Positions 18,796 through 27,185 of a stretch of DNA of 32,530 bases are shown here, piece by piece. Origin of the DNA: Ramlibacter sp. GTDB taxonomy: Bacteria > Pseudomonadota > Gammaproteobacteria > Burkholderiales > Burkholderiaceae_C. The stretch is from the NCBI GenBank assembly GCA_028292105.1, contig JAQGMY010000183.1, positions 1-32,530 of the forward strand, written 5' to 3'. A program made the translations under genes and the position numbers. The notes under the pieces are model-generated. The model ran no database searches, had not been told where the DNA came from, and saw only the letters and a program-made list of their open reading frames with translations. How positions within the stretch are numbered: position 1 is the stretch's first letter; each line of letters opens with the position of its first letter.

Positions 18796-20428
18796 CGGGG
18801 GCCTCGACCAGGAGGACGGGACGGGCGCGAACGCGCGGTCCGCCTGCCCGTGCCGGCCCCGAAGCTGGCGCCTCTCCGGCTTCCAGGCGAAAGCGCGCAA
18901 CCGACCGAAGCAGGCTGGCTGCCTGCTCGTTCATCGATTCGGTCGCGGCGGCGGCCTCTTCCACGAGCGAAGCGTTGTGCTGCACGGCCTGGTCTATCTG
19001 GGCGACGGCGACATTCACCTGATCGATCCCAGAACTCTGTTCCCTGCTCGCGCCCGCGATTTCCGTCACCAGCCCGGACACCTGCTGCACCGCCCCGACG
19101 ATGCCTTCCATGGTGCGGCCCGCCGCCGTCACCAGGCCGACGCCTGCTTCCACCTGCGCCACCGAATCGGAGATCAAGGCGCGGATCTCGCGCGCCGCGT
19201 TGGCGCTGCGCTGTGCCAGCGTGCGGACCTCGCTCGCCACCACCGCGAAGCCGCGGCCTTCATCGCCGGCGCGCGCTGCTTCGACTGCGGCGTTGAGCGC
19301 GAGGATGTTCGTCTGGAAGGCGATCCCGTCGATCACCGCCACGATGTCCTGCACCTTGCGGGAGGCGGCGCTGATGCCGCCCATGGTGACCACCACCTGC
19401 GCCATCACGGCTGCACCCTCGCGGGCGACGTGCGACGCGCCCCCGGCCAGCTCGCTCGCCTTGCGGGCACTCTCTGCGTTCTGCGCCACCGTGGCGGTCA
19501 GTTCCTCCATCGAGCCGGCGGTCTCCTCCAGGGTGCTCGCCTGCTCCTCGGTGCGCTGCGACAGGTCCGCGTTGCCCTGCGCTATCTGCGAACTGGTTTC
19601 AGCCACCATCTGCGCCCGCGCCGCCACGTCGCTCGCCAGTTGTCGCAAGCCGTCGCTCATCACCCCGAGCGAACGCAGCAGCTGCGCAGCCTCGCTGTGG
19701 CCCTGCGCGTGAAGCGCCACCGAGAGGTCGCCACGCGCGATGCGGTCCGCCGCGGCCACGGCCTGCTGAATGGGGTTGGCGATCGAAGCGGTGATACGCC
19801 ACGCGAGCAGCAGCGCTGACAGCACGGCGACCGCTGCGAGCACGGCAGCGACCCGCCGGGCCACCACCAGCACGTCCTGCGTGCGGTGCCAATGCATTTC
19901 GCCGGCCGCGTGCTGCAGCCGGGACAGTTCGCGCAGCGCCTGCGTCGCCGCGTCGGCCGGCGGGCTCAAAGTGACCCGCTGCAATTGCGCGGCCGCTTCC
20001 GGCTGGCCAGCCCCCAGCAGCTCGAACCATCTTGCGCGCGCCGCCACGTACTGGCGGAAGCTTTCATCAGCACGCGCCAGCACCCCGGCCTCCTGTCCCG
20101 TCGGGCCGGTCGCCGCATAGGCCTGCAAGGCTGCCCGAACGGCACTGACGTGACCCGCCTCTTGCAGCAGGATCTGTTGCCGGCGGGCCGCGTCGGCGGC
20201 GGGGAACTCGGCCAGCGCCGTGCGCAATTCGCCAAGTTCAGCCCGCGCCTCGCCGGCCGCCGCCGTGGCCTCGGTATTGATACGGGCGCCCTCTGCCGTG
20301 AGGCCCCCTTCGTGGGTGCCCAGGAAAGTCTGGGCCACGAGGAGCACCACCATCAGGACCGTGATCCCGAAACCGATCGCCAGCTGCGCGCGCACCCGCA
20401 TGTGGCGCAATTGCAGGATCCCCCTCAT
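18782..20428 (-). CDS. Methyl-accepting chemotaxis protein
   Basis: A 548-residue transmembrane chemoreceptor. TM1 is at residues 15-36; a periplasmic, mostly helical ligand domain of about 150 residues (37-186, four-helix-bundle type) follows; TM2 is at 187-209 and a HAMP domain at about 210-262. The cytoplasmic signalling domain has the conserved tip [20 protein letters not shown] with [15 protein letters not shown] (363-402). No CheR-binding pentapeptide is seen at the C-terminus (ends VEAPVSPA). AAAGGAGAAGGCC precedes the ATG, which supports this start. It follows the Bug gene on the same strand by 72 bp, at the end of the aromatic block, so it may direct swimming toward a pathway substrate, perhaps through the Bug protein. 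That link is an inference. Confidence 0.93.
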   Translation of the reverse strand: MRGILQLRHMRVRAQLAIGFGITVLMVVLLVAQTFLGTHEGGLTAEGARINTEATAAAGEARAELGELRTALAEFPAADAARRQQILLQEAGHVSAVRAALQAYAATGPTGQEAGVLARADESFRQYVAARARWFELLGAGQPEAAAQLQRVTLSPPADAATQALRELSRLQHAAGEMHWHRTQDVLVVARRVAAVLAAVAVLSALLLAWRITASIANPIQQAVAAADRIARGDLSVALHAQGHSEAAQLLRSLGVMSDGLRQLASDVAARAQMVAETSSQIAQGNADLSQRTEEQASTLEETAGSMEELTATVAQNAESARKASELAGGASHVAREGAAVMAQVVVTMGGISAASRKVQDIVAVIDGIAFQTNILALNAAVEAARAGDEGRGFAVVASEVRTLAQRSANAAREIRALISDSVAQVEAGVGLVTAAGRTMEGIVGAVQQVSGLVTEIAGASREQSSGIDQVNVAVAQIDQAVQHNASLVEEAAAATESMNEQAASLLRSVARFRLEAGEAPASGPARAGGPRVRARPVLLVEAPVSPA

Positions 20429-20500
20429 GGCCTTCTCCTTTGTTCCGCCGCCGCGCCGCGCCTCATTGGCAAGGACCCCTGCATGCGCCGCCGGGTGCTG

Positions 20501-21496
20501 TCAGCCCACGTCGAACTTGATCTTCGCCTTCTCGATCACCTTGCGGTACCTCGTCGCGTCGTCACGGAGTTGTTCGGTCAGGCGCTCAGCCGGGCCGCCG
20601 CGGGGCACGAGCCCCATCTCCAGGTAGCGTTGTCGAACCGCTGGATCTTCCAGTGCGGTGGCCATCGCCTTGTTCAGGCGCTCCAGCACGGGTGCGGGGG
20701 TGTCCACAGGTGCCAGCAGCCCGACCCAGGCGTTGAAGTCGAGGCCGTTCAGTCCGGCCTCCGCCGCGGTGGGTACGTCCGGGAGGCGGGGGTCACGCTG
20801 CGCGCCGATGACCGCCAGCGGCCGCACCTTGCCGGCATCGATCAGTGGCTTCGCGGTGGCATCGATGGTCCAGTCGAGGAGCCCGCCGGCGACGTCGTTC
20901 AGGGCCGCGGACGTGGAGCGATATGGAATGTGCACCACGTGGGAGCCGGTCAGCGATTTGAAGTACTCGCCGACGAAATGCGCCCCGCTGCCCATCCCGG
21001 CGCTGCCGTAGCTCAATTTGCCGGGGTTCTTGCGGGCCAGATCCACCAGTTCCTGAAGATTGCGGGCCTGCAGGGCCGGCTTCACCACCAGGATGGCGCC
21101 GTACACCGCGGCAAGGCCGACCGGCGCGAAGCTTTTCAGCGGGTCGTACCTGACCGACTTGTCCGCCAGCGGCAAGGTGCTGAAGCTGATGTTGGTAAAC
21201 AACAGTTGCGAGCCGTCGGCCGGCCCTTGAGCAACGGCCTGGGGGCCGAGACGGCTGCCGGCGCCGGGCCGGTTCTCGACGAGCAGAGGCTGTCCGAGGA
21301 TCTGCGACATCCGCTCGGCCAGCACGCGCGCCGCCTGGTCGGTCACGCCGCCGGCCGCATACGGAACCACCATCTTGATCGGCTGGATGGCTTGTGCGCC
21401 AGCGATGGACGCGCCGCATGCCAGCATGGCGCCGATGACCAGCAAGCGGGCTGCGGCGCGCCGGCGGCCGGCGCTGGATACGGAGTTCCTCTGCAT
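20501..21496 (-). CDS. Bug/TctC-family periplasmic substrate-binding protein
   Basis: A 331-residue tripartite-tricarboxylate-type binding protein. The ATG at 21496 has AGAGGAGAGC just upstream and starts a signal peptide (MQRNSVSSAGRRRAAARLLV, cleavage near IAGAQA); the frame is open to 21574, but that extension lacks support. Motifs: IKMVVPYAAGGVTDQAAR, LLVENRPGAGSRLG, LPDVPTAAEAG. It lies downstream of a LysR gene (95 bp) and upstream of the chemoreceptor, with no TctAB permease in the window. It may bind the aromatic acid used by the neighbouring pathway. A 15-bp perfect palindrome sits 72 bp before its start. Confidence 0.9.
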   Translation of the reverse strand: MQRNSVSSAGRRRAAARLLVIGAMLACGASIAGAQAIQPIKMVVPYAAGGVTDQAARVLAERMSQILGQPLLVENRPGAGSRLGPQAVAQGPADGSQLLFTNISFSTLPLADKSVRYDPLKSFAPVGLAAVYGAILVVKPALQARNLQELVDLARKNPGKLSYGSAGMGSGAHFVGEYFKSLTGSHVVHIPYRSTSAALNDVAGGLLDWTIDATAKPLIDAGKVRPLAVIGAQRDPRLPDVPTAAEAGLNGLDFNAWVGLLAPVDTPAPVLERLNKAMATALEDPAVRQRYLEMGLVPRGGPAERLTEQLRDDATRYRKVIEKAKIKFDVG

Positions 21497-21568
21497 TGCT
21501 CTCCTCTGCTGGTTCCGTAAGGTAGCGGGACCGCAGCCCCGAAGCCAGCGCCTGGCAGCAAAGCAGAT

Positions 21569-21583
21569 ATCCACCTGGTGGAT
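21569..21583. promoter_or_regulatory. Perfect palindrome ATCCACC-T-GGTGGAT
   Basis: Seven-base arms around a single central T, in the 95-bp gap between the LysR stop and the Bug start. It could be an operator for the Bug-chemoreceptor pair. As a hairpin it would have no T-run in the direction of transcription, so a terminator role is less likely. Confidence 0.4.
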
Positions 21584-21591
21584 GACTCAGC

Positions 21592-22494
21592 TCAGGGCTG
21601 GAGCAGCACCGGCACCACCTGGGTGATCATGCGCTGGACCTCCCGGGTGGCCAGGGTGTGGGGACGGCGCAAGGTGGTGCACAGCACGACGCTGCGGGGA
21701 AGCTCGGGATTGACGATCCGTGCGCTGGCGAGCCGCGGCGCGTCATGCGGCTCCAGCAGGCCTGACGTGATCGCATACCCGCCGCCAGCTGCGGCGATCT
21801 CGTGTTGCAGGCGAATCGAGTCAGCCTCCACCGCGTAGTGCAACTTCATGCCGCGGGCTTCCGCGACCGTGTCCAGCCGCGCGCGCAGCGCATGGGGATG
21901 GCCCGGCACGATCAAGGGCAGCCCCTCCAGTTCGCGCAAGTCGATCGTGTCGGACTGCAGGCGCGGGTCCGTGCTCAGGCCCACCACGCGCAGCGTGGCC
22001 AGCGCGATCAGCAGTTCGCCCGCTTCCGGGTCGGCCCCTTCGCGCACCAGCAGCGCCATGTCCATGCGTCCCTCGCGAAGGTGTTCCTCCAGCTGGGCGC
22101 TGGTTCCCTCGCTCAGGTGCAGGCGCACCTTGGGCAAGCGTTCGCGCACGCGCGCGAAGAGTTCGCTGGCCACCCGGGGAACGGTAGACGGCAGCATGCC
22201 CACGCGGACTTCGCCGAGGGCAACGCCACCGGAGGTGCGGATGGCGTCGGCGATGCTGTCGGCCTCGGTGATGAGCGCCTGGATCCGCGGAAAGATCTGC
22301 TCGCCGAAATCGGTCAGCACCACCCCGCGTCCCGTGCGCCGGAACAGCCGGGAGCCGCACTGGCGCTCCAGCTGGCTGATGTGGCGACTGATCATCGACT
22401 GCGGCACGTCGAAGCTGTCCGCCGCCTTCGTGAGGCTGCCCAGCTGGGCGACCTTCATGAAGACCAGCCATTTCGGATCGAGGATGGATTGCAT
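21592..22494 (-). CDS. LysR-type transcriptional regulator of the aromatic block
   Basis: A 300-residue LysR regulator starting at MQSILDPKWLVFMKVAQLGS; the helix-turn-helix is at about residues 18-40 (LTKAADSFDVPQSMISRHIS) and the effector domain at about 92-300. The frame is open for another 90 codons upstream, but those have no family similarity and overlap the end of the MFS gene. The gene is on the same strand as the MFS gene above it (154 bp) and the Bug gene below it, not divergent as is usual for LysR regulators. It is the only regulator in the block, so it is the candidate regulator for the dioxygenase operon and/or the Bug gene. Confidence 0.88.
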   Translation of the reverse strand: MQSILDPKWLVFMKVAQLGSLTKAADSFDVPQSMISRHISQLERQCGSRLFRRTGRGVVLTDFGEQIFPRIQALITEADSIADAIRTSGGVALGEVRVGMLPSTVPRVASELFARVRERLPKVRLHLSEGTSAQLEEHLREGRMDMALLVREGADPEAGELLIALATLRVVGLSTDPRLQSDTIDLRELEGLPLIVPGHPHALRARLDTVAEARGMKLHYAVEADSIRLQHEIAAAGGGYAITSGLLEPHDAPRLASARIVNPELPRSVVLCTTLRRPHTLATREVQRMITQVVPVLLQP

Positions 22495-22648
22495 TGGCGG
22501 CTTCGGCGAGCTGGGTTCGCGCGACGCGGTGTCGCCCAACGCGCGCGTCCGGCTGCTGTTGCGGCTCTGCAGACCGTCACTCACCGCCGGGCACCTAGTA
22601 TGGCCCAGGTCCGCGCGCAGCTCGACCGCGTCCGCTTTTCCAGTCCGG

Positions 22649-23842
22649 TCACCTGCGCGCCAGCCCGGACGGGGATGGACCGCCGCCCGCGCGCACAGGA
22701 GCGGTGTCACGGCGGGCCAGGTTGAACAGGAGCAGTTCCATGGCGACGATCGCGACCACGGCATACCCGATCGCCTCGAAGCCGATGAACTTCACCAGCG
22801 TACCGCCCAGGAAGGGCGCAATGGCGGCGCCGACCATCAGCATCGCCGGCGTGCCGGCGACGGCGCGACCGGTGGGGTCCAGCCGCGCCAGCAGACCGAA
22901 GGCGAAGGTGTGGCTGAAGATGATGGTGAAGGCCATCAGCGCCCCGCTGGCCGCGTACAGCGCATAGCTGGAGGTGTGCGTGATGACCAGGGCGAACACC
23001 GCCTGCAGCGCCGGCACGGTACACACCACCGTGGTCGCGGCAATCCGCTTTTCCAGCAGGCCAGCCAGCGGCGCCGGGAACAGCGTGACCACGCCGTAGA
23101 TCACCAGCGCGAGGGTGACGAACTCGCGGCCGAAGCCGCGCGCCATGCCGATCCGTTCGAAGAAGCTGAGGGTGATCGCCTGCGCCATGGCCAGCAGCGC
23201 GACCGCGACGATAGAGAACCAGGCGGCGCGCCGCAGCGGCGGCAGCGTGCCACCCTTGGCGGCGGCGCAGATGGTGGCGGCCCGCTGCGGGAAGAACAGC
23301 AGCGCCGCCAGCATGGCCGTGGCCATCACTCCCGCAAAAACGATGAACAGCGCGGAGCCGCCGAACCTGTCCACCAGGCCTGGCGCGGCGCCCATGAAGA
23401 GAATGCCTAAGATGCCGATGGCCAGCCCGGCCCAGGCGAACACCCGGTGCGGGTTGGCCGCGTGCCCCATGGTGCCGTGGGTGAAGCTGAGCGCCGTCCC
23501 GGCGGCCAGCCCGCCGGCAACGTGGAGCATGGCCAGCACCGGGAAGGTGGCCTGCCGTGAAGACAGCACGAAGGCGAGCGCCGCCAGCCCGAAGCCTGCG
23601 ACGGCCGCCCACTTCGCGTTGACGCGGTTGAAGCGCGGCGCAAACCACACGCTGGCGACCGAGGCGCCGACCAGGAACAGCGTCGCCAGGCCGCCGGCCT
23701 CCTGCGCATCGAATTCGTAGCGGGCGACCAGTGTGCCGACCCACACCGGCAAGGCCACCAGGTCGAGCATGCCGGCGCAGTGCGCCACCATGAGAGCGAA
23801 CAGGCCGCGCCTGGTCTCGACGGGGGCCGCCGCGGGGGTCAC
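22649..23842 (-). CDS. MFS transporter (probable aromatic-compound permease)
   Basis: A 397-residue protein with about 12 membrane helices and no large soluble domain, of the major facilitator superfamily. GTG at 23842 is chosen because it overlaps the stop of the VOC gene (GTGA) and gives a short cytoplasmic N-terminus (VTPAAAPVETRRGLFALMVA) before helix 1; the longer open frame upstream is the shadow of the VOC gene. It is the last gene of the tightly packed catabolic operon, so uptake of the pathway substrate is inferred. Export is also possible. Confidence 0.85.
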   Translation of the reverse strand: MTPAAAPVETRRGLFALMVAHCAGMLDLVALPVWVGTLVARYEFDAQEAGGLATLFLVGASVASVWFAPRFNRVNAKWAAVAGFGLAALAFVLSSRQATFPVLAMLHVAGGLAAGTALSFTHGTMGHAANPHRVFAWAGLAIGILGILFMGAAPGLVDRFGGSALFIVFAGVMATAMLAALLFFPQRAATICAAAKGGTLPPLRRAAWFSIVAVALLAMAQAITLSFFERIGMARGFGREFVTLALVIYGVVTLFPAPLAGLLEKRIAATTVVCTVPALQAVFALVITHTSSYALYAASGALMAFTIIFSHTFAFGLLARLDPTGRAVAGTPAMLMVGAAIAPFLGGTLVKFIGFEAIGYAVVAIVAMELLLFNLARRDTAPVRAGGGPSPSGLARR

Positions 23843-24378
23843 GACGTGATGCTCACGTTTTCGCCGCGCTTGAGCCGCTCCATGCGGGCGGCGATTTCGC
23901 CGTCCACGAAGTACAGCTCGGTGTAGCAGCCGATCGCGCCACGCGTGTCGTAGTAGGCCCAGCGGCAGTTGCCGAACGGTCCCTGGAACAGGCCGCCCAT
24001 GGCCTTGGCGATGCCGAGGCCGCGGTAATGGGCTTCGGCCCGGGCCAGCTCCTCCTCGTTCTTCAGGCGAAAGCCGATGTGGTGCGGGCCGGGGCCGTGC
24101 GTGTCCAGCCAGTCCTCGTAGACGCTGTCGCCGCCGTCGTGGCGCGCCAGCTCGATCAGCGTCTCGCCCGCGTAGCCGTAGGCGCAACTGAACTGGAAAT
24201 TGCCAGGGCGGCCCAAGTACTCCTTCTCGGTCTGGTCCCTGGCGAGGTCGATGGCGACGTTCCAGGCCTTGATGCCGTTGGTGTTGCTGAAGAACTCGGT
24301 GGCTTTGTCGATGTCCTTGACGACGAAACAGATCTGGTCGAAGGTGCGGCCGAGGAAGCTGGTGATGGGCTGGGTCAT
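23839..24378 (-). CDS. VOC-superfamily protein (glyoxalase/epimerase-like)
   Basis: A 179-residue vicinal-oxygen-chelate protein with two beta-alpha-beta-beta-beta modules. Likely metal ligands are Gln15 (FDQICFVV), Glu76 (GETLIELARH), His100 (PHHIGFRL) and Glu154 (CYTELYF), a set like that of glyoxalase I and methylmalonyl-CoA epimerase and unlike the His-His-Glu set of extradiol dioxygenases. It follows the dioxygenase beta gene by 22 bp and overlaps the MFS gene by 4 bp. A role in isomerising or hydrolysing a ring-cleavage product or CoA intermediate is possible, but the reaction cannot be named. Confidence 0.8.
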   Translation of the reverse strand: MTQPITSFLGRTFDQICFVVKDIDKATEFFSNTNGIKAWNVAIDLARDQTEKEYLGRPGNFQFSCAYGYAGETLIELARHDGGDSVYEDWLDTHGPGPHHIGFRLKNEEELARAEAHYRGLGIAKAMGGLFQGPFGNCRWAYYDTRGAIGCYTELYFVDGEIAARMERLKRGENVSITS

Positions 24379-24400
24379 GCGAGGTCTCCGGGGATGGTGT

Positions 24401-24934
24401 TCAGAGGAAGACGCCGAGGTTGGGCGTCGTCAGCACCGCTTCGGTGATCAGCGCATCGCGCCGCAGCAGCCGCACGCCGGCGGAGGTGAGCCGCAACTGG
24501 TCGCGCCGGCGCACCGGGATCACGTCGCCAGGCCGGTCGTGTCCACGCTGCCGGAACATCAGCATCGCGCTTTCGGCCACGATCACGTCGCTGCGCTCGC
24601 CCTTTTCGGCGATCAGGCTGCCGACCATGCGCAGCGTGCGCGAGGGCGGCGTCTCGGCCCAGGCCGCGCCGGATTCGAGGCGCTTGATGCGCGTTTCGAT
24701 GTGCTTCTTGGTGTCCAGCAGACGGTAAGCGCCCGGTGGGATCTCGTCCTGCAGTTTCAGCCGCGCCTGCCGCAGGGGCACGTGGTACACGATGTCGTTG
24801 TCCAGCAGCTCGTACCAGTCGCGAAAGCGGCGCTCGTCGAGCAGCTTGGCCTCGATGGCCAGGAACTCCTGCGCGATCAGCGTCAGCTCCAGCCTGGTGA
24901 TGCCGTCGGTACTGGTGGGGAAGGCCTGGCTCAT
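24401..24934 (-). CDS. Aromatic-ring-hydroxylating dioxygenase, beta (small) subunit
   Basis: A 177-residue small subunit of a Rieske non-haem iron dioxygenase, with the cystatin-like fold and family features: EFLAIEAKLLDERRFRDWYE near residue 23, DNDIVYHVPLR near 46 and RTLRMVGSL near 100. It has a structural role in the alpha3-beta3 oxygenase. It overlaps the alpha gene by 4 bp (ATGA), so the two subunits are co-translated. Confidence 0.92.
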   Translation of the reverse strand: MSQAFPTSTDGITRLELTLIAQEFLAIEAKLLDERRFRDWYELLDNDIVYHVPLRQARLKLQDEIPPGAYRLLDTKKHIETRIKRLESGAAWAETPPSRTLRMVGSLIAEKGERSDVIVAESAMLMFRQRGHDRPGDVIPVRRRDQLRLTSAGVRLLRRDALITEAVLTTPNLGVFL

Positions 24935-26334
24935 TGTTCACCCCCACGCGCGGTGTGCTTGTCTTCGGGGCTGCGGGCCGTCGCTGTCCCGCCCGCCTTC
25001 ATCTCCCTGGCCCAGCGACGCCAGAACCCCTCCTGCAGCCGCTCGCCGTAGATGTTCGCGTAGAACTCGCCCGGCCCGGTCCAGGCGGGATCCGGCTCGA
25101 TGCGCTTTTGCTGGTAGTGCAGCATCACACCGTCACGGCGGTTCCACGGACTTCTCGCCGCCTTGGCGATGCCTTCCCACACCGCGGTGTCGTCCTGCTC
25201 GAAGATGCCGCCGGAGCCGAACCCGTACACGCCCGCCAGGTAGCTCTCCCTGGTCGTCGCCTCGTCGACGCACGCGTATTCGAACTGCCAGTTCCACAGC
25301 TCCATGACGCCCGGCGCCACCGGCTGCCACATGCGGATGCTGGTGAACGGGTAGGGACGCCCGCCGGCCACCGCCGGCTGCGGGAAGCGCAGGTAACTGA
25401 AATTCGGAAAGATGGTGCCTATCGTCGGCGGCGACTTGCGGATCAGTTCCCGCATGGCCGGGTCCAGCTTCGAGAAGTCGAACTGCTGGACGACCTCCGG
25501 CGGATAGCCCCAGTACTCGAACATCGGCCCCCATTGGGTGATCTCGTGGGCGATGAAGCTGTTGGCGTCGCCCAGGTCCAGGCCGCGGGCGATGACGCTC
25601 ACCTGGCGCACGTCGGGGATGAACTCGGACAGGCCCACCGACACGTGCGCGGTGCTGACGTGATACGCATCGCCACAGAAGTTCTCGGCGCCGCTCTTCC
25701 AGTCGGCGCGCACGGTGAAGCGCTCGGGCGGCGCGATGGCGCGCATGCCCTTGGGGTGCAGCCCGAAGATCGCGTCCATGACCTTGAGGGTGTCGCCAAG
25801 GTATTCGCGCAGCGGCGCCGTCCGCGCATCGAGGCAGGCAAAGATGAAGCCGTTGACGCTGTCCACCTGCGGCGCGCGCCGCAGGCCCCAGGCCTTGCGG
25901 TCCAGCGATTCGCCGTAGGCTTCGGCGAAGTGCGGCGCGCCGGCGAACTCGCCCTTGATGTTGTAGGTCCAGCCGTGGTACGGGCACCTGAAGTGGCGCG
26001 TGTTGCCCTGGTCTTCGTGGCAGACCTCGCTGGCGCGGTGGCGGCACTGGTTCAGCATCACGTTGACCGTGCCGGTCTCGTCGCGCGCCACGATCACCGT
26101 GTCCAGGCCGATCTTGCGCAGCACGAAATCGCCCGTCTTCGGGATCTCGCTGTCGTGCGCGACGAAGACCCAGGTGCTGCCGAAGATGCGTTCCATTTCG
26201 GCGCGGAACACCTGGTCGTCGCAGAAGACCTCGACCGGCAGCAGCCCGGCATCCATGCCGGTCTCCACGCGCTGGATCAGCTGGTCGAGATCGCTTCCCT
26301 GCCCGCTGGGGGCTGCGCCTTCGTATGCGTACAT
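24931..26334 (-). CDS. Aromatic-ring-hydroxylating dioxygenase, alpha (large) subunit
   Basis: A 467-residue catalytic subunit of a Rieske dioxygenase that adds two hydroxyls to an aromatic ring as a cis-dihydrodiol. Rieske [2Fe-2S] ligands are Cys97-x-His99 (NQCRHRA) and Cys117-x2-His120 (RCPYHGW). The mononuclear iron site is in AENFCGDAYHVSTAH: bridging Asp222, His225 and His230, with the third ligand in the EQDD motif at 379-382. This layout is that of the naphthalene/biphenyl dioxygenase group. GAGGAG precedes the ATG. The beta gene follows at once and an SDR dehydrogenase gene precedes it. No ferredoxin or reductase gene is in the window, so electron donors must be encoded elsewhere. 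The substrate is not predictable from motifs. Confidence 0.94.
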   Translation of the reverse strand: MYAYEGAAPSGQGSDLDQLIQRVETGMDAGLLPVEVFCDDQVFRAEMERIFGSTWVFVAHDSEIPKTGDFVLRKIGLDTVIVARDETGTVNVMLNQCRHRASEVCHEDQGNTRHFRCPYHGWTYNIKGEFAGAPHFAEAYGESLDRKAWGLRRAPQVDSVNGFIFACLDARTAPLREYLGDTLKVMDAIFGLHPKGMRAIAPPERFTVRADWKSGAENFCGDAYHVSTAHVSVGLSEFIPDVRQVSVIARGLDLGDANSFIAHEITQWGPMFEYWGYPPEVVQQFDFSKLDPAMRELIRKSPPTIGTIFPNFSYLRFPQPAVAGGRPYPFTSIRMWQPVAPGVMELWNWQFEYACVDEATTRESYLAGVYGFGSGGIFEQDDTAVWEGIAKAARSPWNRRDGVMLHYQQKRIEPDPAWTGPGEFYANIYGERLQEGFWRRWAREMKAGGTATARSPEDKHTARGGEQ

Positions 26335-26363
26335 TGCATTTGTCTCCTCGTAGTGGGTATGAA

Positions 26364-27176
26364 TCAGCTTGCCGGCGCACTCAGCACCCGCCGGTTCAGC
26401 AGGCCCTGGTCCGCCACCAGCGTCTGCCCGGTCATCACCTTGTTGCTGCGCGAAGCCAGGAAGGCATAGAGCGGCCCGTAGTCCTCCGCCACCGGCAGGT
26501 CCTGCAGCAGGCTGACCGAACGGAACAGCTCCAGGAAGGCATCGCGCGGAATATCGGACTGCTTGCGTTCGCGCAGGCCGAGCGTTTCCGGCCCCCGCAA
26601 CTGGCTGTTGCCGATGGCGGCGGGTGCAACGCCATTGACGCGCACCCGCGGCGCGAGTTCGAAAGCCAGTTGCCCCACCAGGCTGCGGATGGCGCCCTTG
26701 CTGGCGGTGTAGGCGCTGCCGCCACCGTCGGCCGCATAGGCCGCGGTGGACGTGGTGAGCACGATGGCGCCGCCGCTTTGCTGCAGCAAGTCCGCGAACA
26801 TCCGCACGGAGTGCAGGTAGCCCTTGACGTTGACATGGAAGATTTCGTCAAACAGCGCATCGATGCGGTCGGGCGGCGTATCCAGCAGCGCCACGTTGCC
26901 GTCGAAGATGCCCTGCGCGCCGATCAGCGCATCGAGGCGGCCGAAACGCTGCTGGATGGCGGACCGGCAGGCCTGCAGGTCCGCCACGCGCGTGACGTCC
27001 CCCTGCAAAGCGAGTACCCCGGCGCCGAACTCCTGGCGCAGCGCGCTCACCTTCTCCGGCGCGTTGTCGACGATCGCCAGGCTTGCCCCCTGCTGCGCAC
27101 AGTAGCGGGCAACGCCCCGCCCCAGCCCCGAGCCTCCGCCCGTCACGAGCACCACGTGGTCTTGCAGCATCTTCAT
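26364..27176 (-). CDS. SDR-family dehydrogenase (candidate cis-dihydrodiol dehydrogenase)
   Basis: A 270-residue short-chain dehydrogenase. The nucleotide site is TGGGSGLG (12-19) with Asp37 at the end of strand 2, which indicates NAD over NADP. The catalytic residues are Ser143 (LTTSTAAY) and Tyr156-x3-Lys160 (AYTASK). The usual NNAG motif is replaced by GAQG (86-89). It lies 29 bp upstream of the dioxygenase alpha gene, where cis-dihydrodiol dehydrogenases of the BphB/NahB type are often encoded; it would turn the dihydrodiol into a catechol. The SDR fold alone does not prove this substrate. Confidence 0.88.
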   Translation of the reverse strand: MKMLQDHVVLVTGGGSGLGRGVARYCAQQGASLAIVDNAPEKVSALRQEFGAGVLALQGDVTRVADLQACRSAIQQRFGRLDALIGAQGIFDGNVALLDTPPDRIDALFDEIFHVNVKGYLHSVRMFADLLQQSGGAIVLTTSTAAYAADGGGSAYTASKGAIRSLVGQLAFELAPRVRVNGVAPAAIGNSQLRGPETLGLRERKQSDIPRDAFLELFRSVSLLQDLPVAEDYGPLYAFLASRSNKVMTGQTLVADQGLLNRRVLSAPAS

Positions 27177-27185
27177 GGCGTCGAC

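Noticed and set aside
22606-22618. Possible -10 box in the gap upstream of the LysR gene of the aromatic block
   Set aside because: A TAGTAT/ATACTA element is present, but no matching -35 at proper spacing could be found on the - strand.
22495-22764. A 90-residue N-terminal extension of the LysR regulator
   Set aside because: LysR proteins begin with the helix-turn-helix, found at 22494; the extension overlaps the MFS gene and looks like a shadow.
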